Below, piece by piece: positions 42,036 through 51,096 of a DNA stretch of 64,000 bases. Position 1 is the first letter of the stretch. Each line of letters begins with the position of its first letter. Position numbers and translations under genes: made by a program. Under the pieces are notes generated by a model. The model was not told the origin of the DNA. It did no database searches and saw nothing but the letters and a program-made list of their open reading frames with translations. Source of the DNA: Bacteroidia bacterium (GTDB lineage: Bacteria > Bacteroidota > Bacteroidia > NS11-12g > UBA955); contig JALOAG010000004.1 in assembly GCA_023228875.1 (NCBI GenBank), positions 212,782-276,781 on the forward strand, read 5' to 3'.

Positions 42036-44552
42036 GTGAAAAAAATACTCAAAATTGTCTCCATCACGCTTCTGATTGTAGTTGCAGGACTTACAATTAC
42101 AATTTATTCATTGTCGGATAAGTTGGAAAAAGTGCTCTTGAAAGAAATCAATGAACAGTTAGCTGTTGAAGGTTCATTCAAAAAGTTAGATGTTACTTTT
42201 TGGACTACTTTTCCGAATGTGAGTTTGCGTATGGAGCATTTGACGCTCAAAGAATCCACAACTTTGATTGATAATTATCTATTGGAAGCAGATGCATTCT
42301 ATTTACAATTTAATTTAGTTGAGGCTATATTTGGTAAATATGAGTTAGAGAAAGTATCTGCTGATAATTTGATTCTTCGCCTTGCGGTAAAAGGAGACAA
42401 GGAGAATTTTGTTCTTCTTAAAAGTAACAGTACTGATTCCATTAATGACAAGCGAATCAAGATTGATTTAAAGGCGATTCAATTGCATGATGCACAAATT
42501 GAATATCATGATTTGAGTGACACCACAGTTATTGTCTATGATTTTGAACGAATTAAGTCTAAAGGTAAAGTTGAAACGGATAAAGTTGATTTTAAATTAG
42601 ATGCAAAAGGTGCATGCAAGAAATTTGTGATTAGTGGAGACACTTTACCTGTTGACAAAGTAACTGCTCTCAATGCGCAATTAACTTATGAAATTGAACA
42701 AGAAACTCTTTTTATCAAAAAGGGGAGTCTTGATATTGACAAAACACTCTTTGGGGTCGAAGGTTCTTTTGTTTTTGCTGATATTGACTCAATGGATTTG
42801 AGAATTAATTCTAAAGCAAGTAAGATTAGTAAAATTGCCGTTTTGATGCCGCAGTCTGTTGGAGATGTTTTTATAAAAATGAAGTCTGAGGGTGATTTTA
42901 ATGTAAGTGCTCAAATTGCAGGTAAATTTGGAGGAGTCAACATCCCGACAATTGAAGCACAGATAAAGATAAAAGAAGCTAAGCTCTATCCTGTTAATGG
43001 GCAGAAACCCATGGAAAACATTAATCTAAACGCTAATCTTACCTTTTCAAAAAGTACGGAATATGTACAAATACCTGTCTTTAGCTTTAAGTTAGGTGAG
43101 CATAATTTTGGCGGTAATATTGATTTAAAAGGTTTTAGTGACCCTTATATAGCCGGAAATTTGAAGGGTAAAATAGATTTAGGATATTTAAACGATTTAT
43201 TTGATTTTGAAGGAGTTCAAATGAGTGGGCAGTTGGATTGTAACATTAATTTAATCGGTAAAATTTCTGAAATAAGTTCAATGAAGCAGTTCCAAGATAA
43301 AGGCGTGATTGGGCAGATGCAGTGGAGCAATATTTCCTTTAGTTCACAGCATGAGATGTTTAAAAATTGGGAAATTCAAAATTGTAATGCAGGCTGGAAA
43401 TTAAAGGGGAATCAACTGAGTGCGAATAATATTACCGGTCAATTAAACAATGCTGATTTTAAGTTAAATATTTCTTTAGATGGATTGTTGCCTTTTATTT
43501 TCAATGATAAGAAGATGGAATTGTATGCAGATTTGGTAACTGATAGAATTGAATTGCCTCTAGAGATGTTGGGAGAACATAATAGCGATTTTAATGAAGA
43601 TGTTGATACAGCTACAGATTTGTTTACAATGTTTCCGCAACATTTAACGCTTGATTTGAATTTTGAGGTGGCTGATTTCAAAGCGAAGAATATTTCTATT
43701 ACAGACTTTAAAGGCGCATTGTTTGCCAATGAAAACCAAATTAAGTTTTCAAATATATCAGGAGGATTAGTAGAAGGAAGTTTTACAGGCTCTGTACTGA
43801 TTAAAAAACATGATGAGCAAAGTGTTTTCAGCAATGTGGACATAGAAGGAAAGGCTCTGAATATTCACAAACTTTTTGAAATGTTTGATAATTTTGGTCA
43901 AGAGGAAATTACGGCTTCTAATTTTGAAGGTAAATTGGATTTGAATACACAAATGGTTTTGATTATTGGTAGAGACGGCTCATTCTCAAAGGAGAATCTT
44001 TATGCATTTTCTGACTTAACAATTAAAGACGGGATTCTTAAAAACTATGAACCTATGAAGTCGCTCTCTGATTATGCCGAGGTGTCCGAATTGGAAAACA
44101 TTCGATTTGGGGTACTCTCCAACACCATTGAAATCAAGGATGGGGAAATTAATTTTCCTTTTATGGACTTAGGAAATAGTATCTTAAACATCAAAATTAT
44201 GGGTAAACACAATTTTGATAATTATATGGATTATACATTTAGAGTTCGTCTTTCCGATGCCTTAGCTGCCAAATATCATTGGCGCACAAAAAAGAACAAA
44301 GAGGATTTTGAAGATTTGGGAAATAAAGGGGTTGCATTGTACATCAGAATGACCGGTTATCCTGATGACCTGAAGTTTAAGGTTGAGAAAATTGGGGTAA
44401 AGCCAATTTTGACTCAAGAATCAGTTAAGTCTGAAGTGAAAAATGCACGCGAAGAATTTAAACAGACACTTAAACAAGAGTTTTCATTAGAAAAGCGCGA
44501 AGAGCGAAAAAAACAAGAGGCTGAAAACGAGAAAGTTGACTGGGACGAATAG
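42036..44552 (+). CDS. AsmA-like envelope protein
   Basis: 838 residues starting at GTG. One N-terminal membrane helix (about 4-25) is followed by a very long periplasmic beta-rich region with the AsmA-type pattern: LTLKESTTLIDNYLLEADAFYLQFNLVEAIFGKYELEKVSADNLIL near the N-terminus and GKLDLNTQMVLIIG ... GILKNYEPMKSLSDYAEVSELENIRFGVLSNTIEIKDGEI near the C-terminus. The end is a charged Lys/Glu helix (about 800-838). Large AsmA-like proteins are implicated in phospholipid movement or outer-membrane assembly. It is followed by a separate barrel protein gene. Confidence 0.82.
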   Translation: MKKILKIVSITLLIVVAGLTITIYSLSDKLEKVLLKEINEQLAVEGSFKKLDVTFWTTFPNVSLRMEHLTLKESTTLIDNYLLEADAFYLQFNLVEAIFGKYELEKVSADNLILRLAVKGDKENFVLLKSNSTDSINDKRIKIDLKAIQLHDAQIEYHDLSDTTVIVYDFERIKSKGKVETDKVDFKLDAKGACKKFVISGDTLPVDKVTALNAQLTYEIEQETLFIKKGSLDIDKTLFGVEGSFVFADIDSMDLRINSKASKISKIAVLMPQSVGDVFIKMKSEGDFNVSAQIAGKFGGVNIPTIEAQIKIKEAKLYPVNGQKPMENINLNANLTFSKSTEYVQIPVFSFKLGEHNFGGNIDLKGFSDPYIAGNLKGKIDLGYLNDLFDFEGVQMSGQLDCNINLIGKISEISSMKQFQDKGVIGQMQWSNISFSSQHEMFKNWEIQNCNAGWKLKGNQLSANNITGQLNNADFKLNISLDGLLPFIFNDKKMELYADLVTDRIELPLEMLGEHNSDFNEDVDTATDLFTMFPQHLTLDLNFEVADFKAKNISITDFKGALFANENQIKFSNISGGLVEGSFTGSVLIKKHDEQSVFSNVDIEGKALNIHKLFEMFDNFGQEEITASNFEGKLDLNTQMVLIIGRDGSFSKENLYAFSDLTIKDGILKNYEPMKSLSDYAEVSELENIRFGVLSNTIEIKDGEINFPFMDLGNSILNIKIMGKHNFDNYMDYTFRVRLSDALAAKYHWRTKKNKEDFEDLGNKGVALYIRMTGYPDDLKFKVEKIGVKPILTQESVKSEVKNAREEFKQTLKQEFSLEKREERKKQEAENEKVDWDE

Positions 44553-44644
44553 CAGGGTGTTTTTGCTTTTATTTGCAAACTGAAAATTTATGGTACAACT
44601 TTTGGCTTAGTGTGCTAAAAGGTTTCACTTAAATATCCAACTTT

Positions 44645-47600
44645 ATGAACAACACTACAATTTTTGCCCGTAAGGGTGTGATGTTAACAGCAGTTCTTTC
44701 ATTTTTTTCATCCTTTGAGTCGAAAGCACAAGAACAACTTGGATTAATTAATTCTAATTTCTCCGGTACAAATGCTGTTTATCTTAATCCGGCAAATATT
44801 GCCACTCCTTTTAACATAGCATACGTAAACCTTTGGTCAAGGGGTATTGGATTTCAAAATGATTTCTTGAAGTATAATGCACCTTTTAAAATTAATAAAT
44901 GGGCAAATGACAGAATTCCGGATGAGTACTTAGATCCTTATGGGAATTTTGATTTCAAACAGTCATGGCTAAAGCAAATCAATTTGAACGGCAATGCGAA
45001 GAATTTTAATTTCAATCAAGATATAAGAGCATTATCATTAATGCTTCCTGTGGGTGAAAAGACTTTTATTTCTTTGAATTTACGCCAACGTACAGGTATT
45101 CAAATTCAAGGATTAGATGAAGACTTGGCAAGGGTTGCGCGATATGGAATTAACAATACTAAGTTTGATTTGTTTGGAAATGCTGCCAATCAGTTGCAAT
45201 ATGGAAAAGAACTAGGAACTAAAAGCGGTTTTAAAGCTCATTTTGAATCATGGCAAGAATACAGCTTTTCATTAGGTGGAGTGATTAAAGAGAGTAAGAC
45301 ACACTTGCTTTCAGGTGGAATAACACTCAAGTATTTGAGAGGCATGGGACTGGGACATTTGAGCAGTAGCAATTTGAGTTTTACTGTTGAAAATGGAGAT
45401 TCAGTTACATTGAATGCGGGTAGTTTTGACTATGCTCACACGCAAGAAAATGCTATGATGAAACCTCTGATACAACCGGTAGAATGGTTTGACCAAGCCA
45501 CAACAGGACATGGTGTTGGGCTGGATATTGGGTTTAATTGGATGAAAAAGAGAAGTCGTTCTTCGTTTAGGAAAAGTGGTTTCTGGGACTGGGGATGTAA
45601 CTATTATCAACAATATGATTGGAAGTTTGGTGCTGCTTTAATGGATTTGGGATTTATTCAGCATAGAAAGGGTGTAAATGCTTATAACGTTGATTTTTCT
45701 TCTCCATTTGGGTTAGGGGTAAGAACAAATATGCTCAATGGATTCACCAATGCTTACAGAGATGGTTTTGATGATGTGGATGCAGATTTAATCAACCGAC
45801 TGCCTGCATCTGATGTTACAAACAAAAACACTTTTACATCTTATTTGCCTGCTGCGTTTACCGCTCAAGGTGATTTTAGATTAGGAAACAGAACCTATTT
45901 AGGTATAAACTATCAACAAAGCCTCAAATCCACTACGTCTTTTGGATTGAATGCTGCGAATTTTATTTCTTTTATACCGCGTATTGAAGGGTATTTTGCG
46001 GAAGCCGCTCTGCCAATTACAGTATCTAATACATTCAAAAATATTAATGTAGGGTTTTATACTAAATTGTGGATTTTCCATATTGGTTCTGATAATTTAG
46101 GAGGATTGTTAAACCTATCTGCGAATAAAGAATTTACAGGAGCTTCTCTTTATGGCGGATTTTCTTTGCCAATCCCTTATTGTACCGGTGGTTCTTGGGT
46201 AGAAAATAGAACCAATACTAAGATTTACCATTATCCTGAGGAAGAAAAACCTGAAGACAAACCAAAGGATGAGACTAAGCCCGATTCTGTTATACAACAA
46301 CAACCGGATACTGTATATATTACTGTGAAAGACACCGTTCAAGTGCCTCAACAAAATCCTGATTGGGAGAAAAAAGAATTAGAATACAAAAACAAACAAA
46401 AAGAGTTAGAAAAACGTATTGAAGAATTAGAAAATAAAAAGCCTAATACTACAGCAAATTGTGTGGAATGTGAGAAGAATCTTAGAAATGAAAGAATTAA
46501 TAATGAGAAGACTCGCAAAGATTTAGTTTATGAAAGAGAAAGAAATATCAACCTTGAGAGAGAAAACAATACCCTCAAAGAGAGGTTACATATTATAGAA
46601 ACTCAAAAAATCAAGTGCGAAAATGATAGAACTGCTAACCTAAGAGAGATAGATAATCTGAATAAAAAGATCTCCGCCATTGAGTTGGAATTAGCAGATT
46701 GCAGAAAACGCACTACTCCTGAAAGACCTGATGAAGAAGTAAAGAGGCTCAACGATAAAATTGTGCAGTTAGAGAATGATAAAAAGAATCTTGAGACACA
46801 AAGAGACAAATGCAATAAGACCAATGATGAACTCGCAGTTAAAATCACTCAGTTGCAAAACGATGCGGATAAGTGTAAAAAAGAACTTGAAGAATATAAA
46901 GCAAGGGTAGAGAAACTCAATAAAGAGAATGAAAAGCTCAATATTGATATCACTAAAGCACGCGACAGTATAAAGATGTTGCAAGCCAAAATTACGGATG
47001 GTGAGTGTAACAAGAAGTTAGATGAATTGAACAACAAAATTATTTCGCTTGAAACCGATAAGAAGAAATGTGACGAAGAAAATGCTAAGAAAGAAGTTGT
47101 TATCCTTAACTATAAAAAGGATATAGAAGCTAAAGACAAGCGTATTAAAGAATTGAGCGATTCGCTCAACGCAATTGTCATCAAACTAAAATCTTGTAAC
47201 GAACAATATGATAATGCGCTACGCGAATACCAATATGCAATGCAGCAGGTGAAAGATTTGCAGAAACAGCTCAAAGATTGCCAAGATAAAGCACAATCCG
47301 GGAATAATTCAGGGGGTAACAATGACGCTGAAATCCAAGCATTGCAGAAAAAGTTAGATGATGCCAATGATCAAGTAAAGACACTTGAAGCTAAGGTTGT
47401 CGAACAACAAACGCAATTAAGCAATATGCAAAGCAAACAAGATGAATTGAACAAAAAGTTGAAAGATTGCGAAGATTCAAAATCAAATTTAGATCAGACT
47501 GCTAAAATAAAAGAATTGGAAACAAAGATTACTGATTTGCAAAACAAATTAGATAAGTATCAGTCTGATTTAACTCAATCCCAAAACAAGGTGAAAGACT

Positions 47601-48181
47601 TGGAAGCTAAAATTCAGCAATGTGAGAACGAAAAAGGTAAATTAGGAACTGGCGATAATCAAGATGCTGACAAACGTATAGCAGAAATTGAAAAAGAGAA
47701 GTCAAGCCTTCAACAACAATTGGATGAAGCTAACAAGCAATTACAAACCAAAGAAAATGAATTTGCAAACTTGAAAAAACAAGTTGAGAGCCAGAAGTTG
47801 GAACTTGCAAATTGTAAAAAGAATCAAAGCAATTTTGATAAAGTGCTGCATGATAAAGACTCCATACAACGCGCAAATATTCAATTACAAAATGATTTGA
47901 GGAACTGTAGAGAAAATAAAGAAGGTCAAGGGAATGTGATTCCTGGTACCAATACACCATCCGAGACCAAAGGAAATTCATCATCCGTCATCATTCCTTC
48001 GGGTTCATCTCAGATTCCGGGTGGTATCAATGGAGGAACTACTAGAACCGGTAGCAGAACGAGTACCAATACGAAGCGCACTACTGAGACCGGAAATTCA
48101 AAAACCGAGTCAGGAACTTCTTCCAATAGCAATACGAACAGAGAGGGTTCAACTAATTCCAATCGTGGAGGAAGACGTTAA
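44645..48181 (+). CDS. DUF5723-like outer-membrane barrel fused to a Cys-studded coiled coil
   Basis: 1178 residues. A signal peptide (1-28) is followed by a beta-barrel-like region (about 30-525) that begins like DUF5723 proteins (NSNFSGTNAVYLNPANIATPFNIAYVNLWS). A Pro/Glu/Lys linker (about 530-575) leads to about 515 residues of heptad-type coiled coil (about 575-1095), and the end is a Ser/Thr/Asn/Gly tail (about 1096-1178). The coil holds 14 cysteines at quasi-regular spacing. DUF5723 barrels often carry an OmpA-type peptidoglycan domain; here a coiled coil takes its place. The function is unknown; it may link the outer membrane to another layer. Confidence 0.75.
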   Translation: MNNTTIFARKGVMLTAVLSFFSSFESKAQEQLGLINSNFSGTNAVYLNPANIATPFNIAYVNLWSRGIGFQNDFLKYNAPFKINKWANDRIPDEYLDPYGNFDFKQSWLKQINLNGNAKNFNFNQDIRALSLMLPVGEKTFISLNLRQRTGIQIQGLDEDLARVARYGINNTKFDLFGNAANQLQYGKELGTKSGFKAHFESWQEYSFSLGGVIKESKTHLLSGGITLKYLRGMGLGHLSSSNLSFTVENGDSVTLNAGSFDYAHTQENAMMKPLIQPVEWFDQATTGHGVGLDIGFNWMKKRSRSSFRKSGFWDWGCNYYQQYDWKFGAALMDLGFIQHRKGVNAYNVDFSSPFGLGVRTNMLNGFTNAYRDGFDDVDADLINRLPASDVTNKNTFTSYLPAAFTAQGDFRLGNRTYLGINYQQSLKSTTSFGLNAANFISFIPRIEGYFAEAALPITVSNTFKNINVGFYTKLWIFHIGSDNLGGLLNLSANKEFTGASLYGGFSLPIPYCTGGSWVENRTNTKIYHYPEEEKPEDKPKDETKPDSVIQQQPDTVYITVKDTVQVPQQNPDWEKKELEYKNKQKELEKRIEELENKKPNTTANCVECEKNLRNERINNEKTRKDLVYERERNINLERENNTLKERLHIIETQKIKCENDRTANLREIDNLNKKISAIELELADCRKRTTPERPDEEVKRLNDKIVQLENDKKNLETQRDKCNKTNDELAVKITQLQNDADKCKKELEEYKARVEKLNKENEKLNIDITKARDSIKMLQAKITDGECNKKLDELNNKIISLETDKKKCDEENAKKEVVILNYKKDIEAKDKRIKELSDSLNAIVIKLKSCNEQYDNALREYQYAMQQVKDLQKQLKDCQDKAQSGNNSGGNNDAEIQALQKKLDDANDQVKTLEAKVVEQQTQLSNMQSKQDELNKKLKDCEDSKSNLDQTAKIKELETKITDLQNKLDKYQSDLTQSQNKVKDLEAKIQQCENEKGKLGTGDNQDADKRIAEIEKEKSSLQQQLDEANKQLQTKENEFANLKKQVESQKLELANCKKNQSNFDKVLHDKDSIQRANIQLQNDLRNCRENKEGQGNVIPGTNTPSETKGNSSSVIIPSGSSQIPGGINGGTTRTGSRTSTNTKRTTETGNSKTESGTSSNSNTNREGSTNSNRGGRR

Positions 48182-48206
48182 AAATTTTTAAAAAATATTT
48201 CATTGT

Positions 48207-48245
48207 GTAAATAGTTTGAGTAATTTTGTTGCTCAAACTATTTAC
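48207..48245. promoter_or_regulatory. 14-bp perfect inverted repeat spanning the -7 box of the polysaccharide-locus regulator
   Basis: GTAAATAGTTTGAG (48207-48220) and CTCAAACTATTTAC (48232-48245) are exact reverse complements. The 11-base spacer contains TAATTTTG (48221-48228), a perfect -7 box. The GTG of the winged-helix gene is three bases beyond the right arm. It looks like an operator over a promoter. Confidence 0.55.
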
Positions 48246-48247
48246 TT

Positions 48248-48778
48248 GTGATAGATATACTGATTTCGTCCAAAACTCGTGTTAAGTTGCTGCTTAAATT
48301 CTTTTTGAATGCAAGTACCAAAGCGTATCTGCGAGGTTTGGAAGAAGAGTTTGGCGAGTCCACAAATGGGATTCGTCTTGAGTTGAACCGCTTTGAAGAA
48401 GCAGGGATGCTACAGTCATATTCTCATGGGAATAAGAAATTTTTTAAAGTTAATACTAAACACCCTCTTTTTGAAGACATTCATAACATTGTCCTCAAGT
48501 TTGTAGGCTTGGATAAAATCGTGGATTCCATCATTAGTCAATTGGGAAGTTTGGAAGAAGTGTATGTGGTCGGAAATTTTGCCAGAGGCTTGGATTGTGA
48601 TATCATTGACTTAGTATTTGTTGGTCAGGTGAATCAGGCTTATTTGGTTGAACTGATTGCAAAAGCAGAAATGAAAATTAGCCGGAAAATCAGATATATA
48701 ACGTATGAACAGTCTGAGTTTTCGTTAGATAAAATAAAAGACGGATTAGCAGAACCGCTCCTTTTATGGAGTAAGTAA
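48248..48778 (+). CDS. Winged-helix regulator with nucleotidyltransferase-like domain
   Basis: 176 residues starting at GTG. The N-terminal winged helix (about 5-75; SSKTRVKLLLKFFLNASTKAYLRGLEEEFGESTNGIRLELNRFEEAGML) resembles ArsR-like domains. The C-terminal part (about 95-176; LEEVYVVGNFARGLDCDIIDLVFVG) resembles a minimal nucleotidyltransferase fold: a GNFARG segment where active enzymes have GSxARG, and few acidic ligands. It stands at the head of a polysaccharide locus, just before a UpxY-type antiterminator, a position known from other Bacteroidota. A palindrome over its promoter suggests self-regulation. Confidence 0.8.
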   Translation: MIDILISSKTRVKLLLKFFLNASTKAYLRGLEEEFGESTNGIRLELNRFEEAGMLQSYSHGNKKFFKVNTKHPLFEDIHNIVLKFVGLDKIVDSIISQLGSLEEVYVVGNFARGLDCDIIDLVFVGQVNQAYLVELIAKAEMKISRKIRYITYEQSEFSLDKIKDGLAEPLLLWSK

Positions 48779-48880
48779 GTTTTTGCAATTCGTTGATATA
48801 CTTGGCTTTGCTTGGTTAATATGTAACTGAGGAAGCGGAGCCGTGAAAAATGGGTACAGGCTAATAATAGGACAAACAGG

Positions 48881-49399
48881 ATGAGTGTAACAATCATTGA
48901 TAAACATAAAATTTGGAATGCACTCTATTTGAAATCAAGACACGAGAAAAAAGTGGCGCAACTGTTTGAAAATCTTGGATTAGAGTATTATTTACCGCTT
49001 ATCAAAAGATTGAGTATCAGGTCTGACCGAAAGAAATGGATAGAAGAGCCGCTGTTTAGAGGTTATATTTTTGTTCCCGCTAATGTGCAAATTTCAGAAA
49101 AGGTCTTGTTTGTTCCGGGTGTGGTTGCCTATGTAAATTACAATGGAAGTCATGCTGTTGTTAAGCAAAGTGAATTGCAGATCCTTCAAACCCTCATTGA
49201 TAAAGGCTATCACATCGATGCAGATGCGGGTAAGGAATTAGAAATTGGTGACAAAATCACAATTGCGAGCGGTCCGCTAAAGGGAATGGAAGGCTATATT
49301 TTGGAAGCAAGGGGAGATACTTATTTCTTGATTTCTGTTGAGAGTATTGGGCAAATGCTCAAGGTTAAAATCTCAAAGGAAGTCTTGGTAAAGAATTAA
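48881..49399 (+). CDS. UpxY-type transcription antiterminator (NusG paralogue)
   Basis: 172 residues. NGN domain at the N-terminus (about 10-105; WNALYLKSRHEKKVAQLFENLGLEYYLPLIKR ... LFRGYIFVP) and a KOW domain (about 118-172; LEIGDKITIASGPLKGMEGYIL). UpxY proteins bind RNA polymerase at the start of a capsule operon and let it read through the long cluster. It lies 102 bp after the winged-helix gene. Confidence 0.9.
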   Translation: MSVTIIDKHKIWNALYLKSRHEKKVAQLFENLGLEYYLPLIKRLSIRSDRKKWIEEPLFRGYIFVPANVQISEKVLFVPGVVAYVNYNGSHAVVKQSELQILQTLIDKGYHIDADAGKELEIGDKITIASGPLKGMEGYILEARGDTYFLISVESIGQMLKVKISKEVLVKN

Positions 49400-49434
49400 T
49401 CATCGGGCGTTCACCACAAATAGATTGTAAGTTG

Positions 49435-51075
49435 ATGCTTAAATACAGTTATCTGTTTCTGTTCTATCCGATTCTTGTGTTATGGGTTGTGTTGACAACC
49501 TACACTTCTGCTCCGGTTTTGCCTGAAAGACTGATTTTTCTTCACGCTTTGCTGTATTTGCTTGCTTATTTTCTGCCTTCAAATACTTTGCGTTCGGTTT
49601 ATGTTTTTGCTGTCTATATCCTGACATTGGTGCTGATTTTTTTTGAAGCAGCCTTTGCTTGTATATATCATGATCAAATTACGTATTCAATCGTATATAT
49701 TTTGTTGGAAACCAATGTGGCGGAAGCCGGTCAATACCTTAATGTGTATCTCAACAGTAAGATTATCACGCTGATTTTGGTGTTTTTGATTCCTTCAGTT
49801 TTTATTTTAATAGCAGTCAATAAAGCCATACATCGTTACACCCCTTCAGATTATTTTGGATTTGTCAAAACCGGATTGCATAAAGGCGGTAAATGGATCA
49901 AACACTTGTCTGTACTTGCTATTATTTTAATTAGCAGTTCGATTTATATTTCAGCGGGTCACTTTAAGCATCATGTTTTCAATAAAATGATAAAGGGTTA
50001 CACGCTTTATCACCAAGAGGTGGAGCGATACAAGAACTTCCTTCATCATTCTGATAACAGTACTTTTCTTCAACATGTGGTAAATCAAGATGATGACCAA
50101 AAACAAACCTTGGTTGTTATTATTGGTGAAGCAACTGCAAGGAATCACATGGGAGTGTATGGATATTATAGAAATACTACACCTCGCCTTAAACAAATGT
50201 CAGACGCGCTTTTGTTTTTTGAAGATGTGATTAGCCCTCATGCAAATACAATTGCATCGTTAGAAAAAGTGTTGACCTTTGGTTCAACTGCACATCCTGA
50301 AGATGTTGAAAAAGGGAGTATAGTACAATTAGCACAAAAAGCAGGATATAAAACCTATTGGATTTCTAATCAAATCCCACTTGGGTTATACGAAACATTA
50401 GTAACAATGATTGGAAAAACCACCGACCGAAGTTTTTTTACAAATCTTGGTAGTGCAGAGGTGCAAAGTTCTTATGATGAAAATTTATTCCCATTTATTC
50501 AATTGGCATTAGATGAGCAGGTGAATAAAAAAATAATCTTCGTTCATATTTTAGGAACCCATTCAGTGTATGATTGGCGTTATCCTGAAGCATATAATGT
50601 GTTTACAGACGCTCCCAGAACTCCCTATCCTTCTGAGAGAGCTACCCAAGCAATCAACACCTACGACAATGCTGTTTTATACAATGATTATATAGTAAGC
50701 AGTATTATTAAAATGCTCGAGAATAATACACAAAAAAATGCAACAGGTCAATTGGTGTATTTTTCAGATCATGGTGAAGAAGTCTATGAAACGATCAATT
50801 TTGAGGGACATGCAGAACCGATTGCAACATATCCTATGTATGAAATTCCTTTTATTTATTGGACGAATCAAAGCGATAAGAAAGAGGCATATTCATCATT
50901 TACAAAAAGAAAATATATGACTGATGATCTGATTTACTCCATAGCAGATTTGATGAATATACAATTTGAAGGCAGAGATGACAGCAAGAGTGTTTTTAGC
51001 AATTCATTCATCTCAAAACCTCGCATAGTCAAAGGCGATCAGGACTTTGACTTGCAAATTTTAGCAAAGAAATAA
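49435..51075 (+). CDS. Phosphoethanolamine-transferase/sulfatase-superfamily membrane enzyme
   Basis: 546 residues from the ATG at 49435. Five N-terminal membrane helices (to about 180) are followed by an alkaline-phosphatase-fold domain: nucleophile region VIIGEATARNHMGVYGYYRNTTPRL (Thr nucleophile), VHILGTHSVYDWRYP and YFSDHGEEVYE (metal ligands). It matches EptA/CptA-type enzymes that place phosphoethanolamine on lipid A or glycans. The acceptor here is unknown; its position in a polysaccharide locus suggests the exported glycan or the LPS core. Confidence 0.85.
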   Translation: MLKYSYLFLFYPILVLWVVLTTYTSAPVLPERLIFLHALLYLLAYFLPSNTLRSVYVFAVYILTLVLIFFEAAFACIYHDQITYSIVYILLETNVAEAGQYLNVYLNSKIITLILVFLIPSVFILIAVNKAIHRYTPSDYFGFVKTGLHKGGKWIKHLSVLAIILISSSIYISAGHFKHHVFNKMIKGYTLYHQEVERYKNFLHHSDNSTFLQHVVNQDDDQKQTLVVIIGEATARNHMGVYGYYRNTTPRLKQMSDALLFFEDVISPHANTIASLEKVLTFGSTAHPEDVEKGSIVQLAQKAGYKTYWISNQIPLGLYETLVTMIGKTTDRSFFTNLGSAEVQSSYDENLFPFIQLALDEQVNKKIIFVHILGTHSVYDWRYPEAYNVFTDAPRTPYPSERATQAINTYDNAVLYNDYIVSSIIKMLENNTQKNATGQLVYFSDHGEEVYETINFEGHAEPIATYPMYEIPFIYWTNQSDKKEAYSSFTKRKYMTDDLIYSIADLMNIQFEGRDDSKSVFSNSFISKPRIVKGDQDFDLQILAKK

Positions 51076-51096
51076 AGACTTTATCAATTTATAAAG

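Noticed and set aside
46115..47984. Many antisense frames within the coiled-coil gene
   Set aside because: They are mirror images of low-complexity heptad coding sequence (Lys/Glu reversed to Leu/Phe/Ser) with no starts or motifs of their own.
48207..48245. The palindrome as a phase-variable invertible promoter
   Set aside because: Known invertible promoters of Bacteroides capsule loci have arms 100-200 bp apart and a recombinase nearby. The spacer here is 11 bp, too short to carry a promoter that flips.
48207..48245. The palindrome as terminator of the barrel/coil gene
   Set aside because: There is no T run after the right arm, and the loop contains a perfect -7 box.
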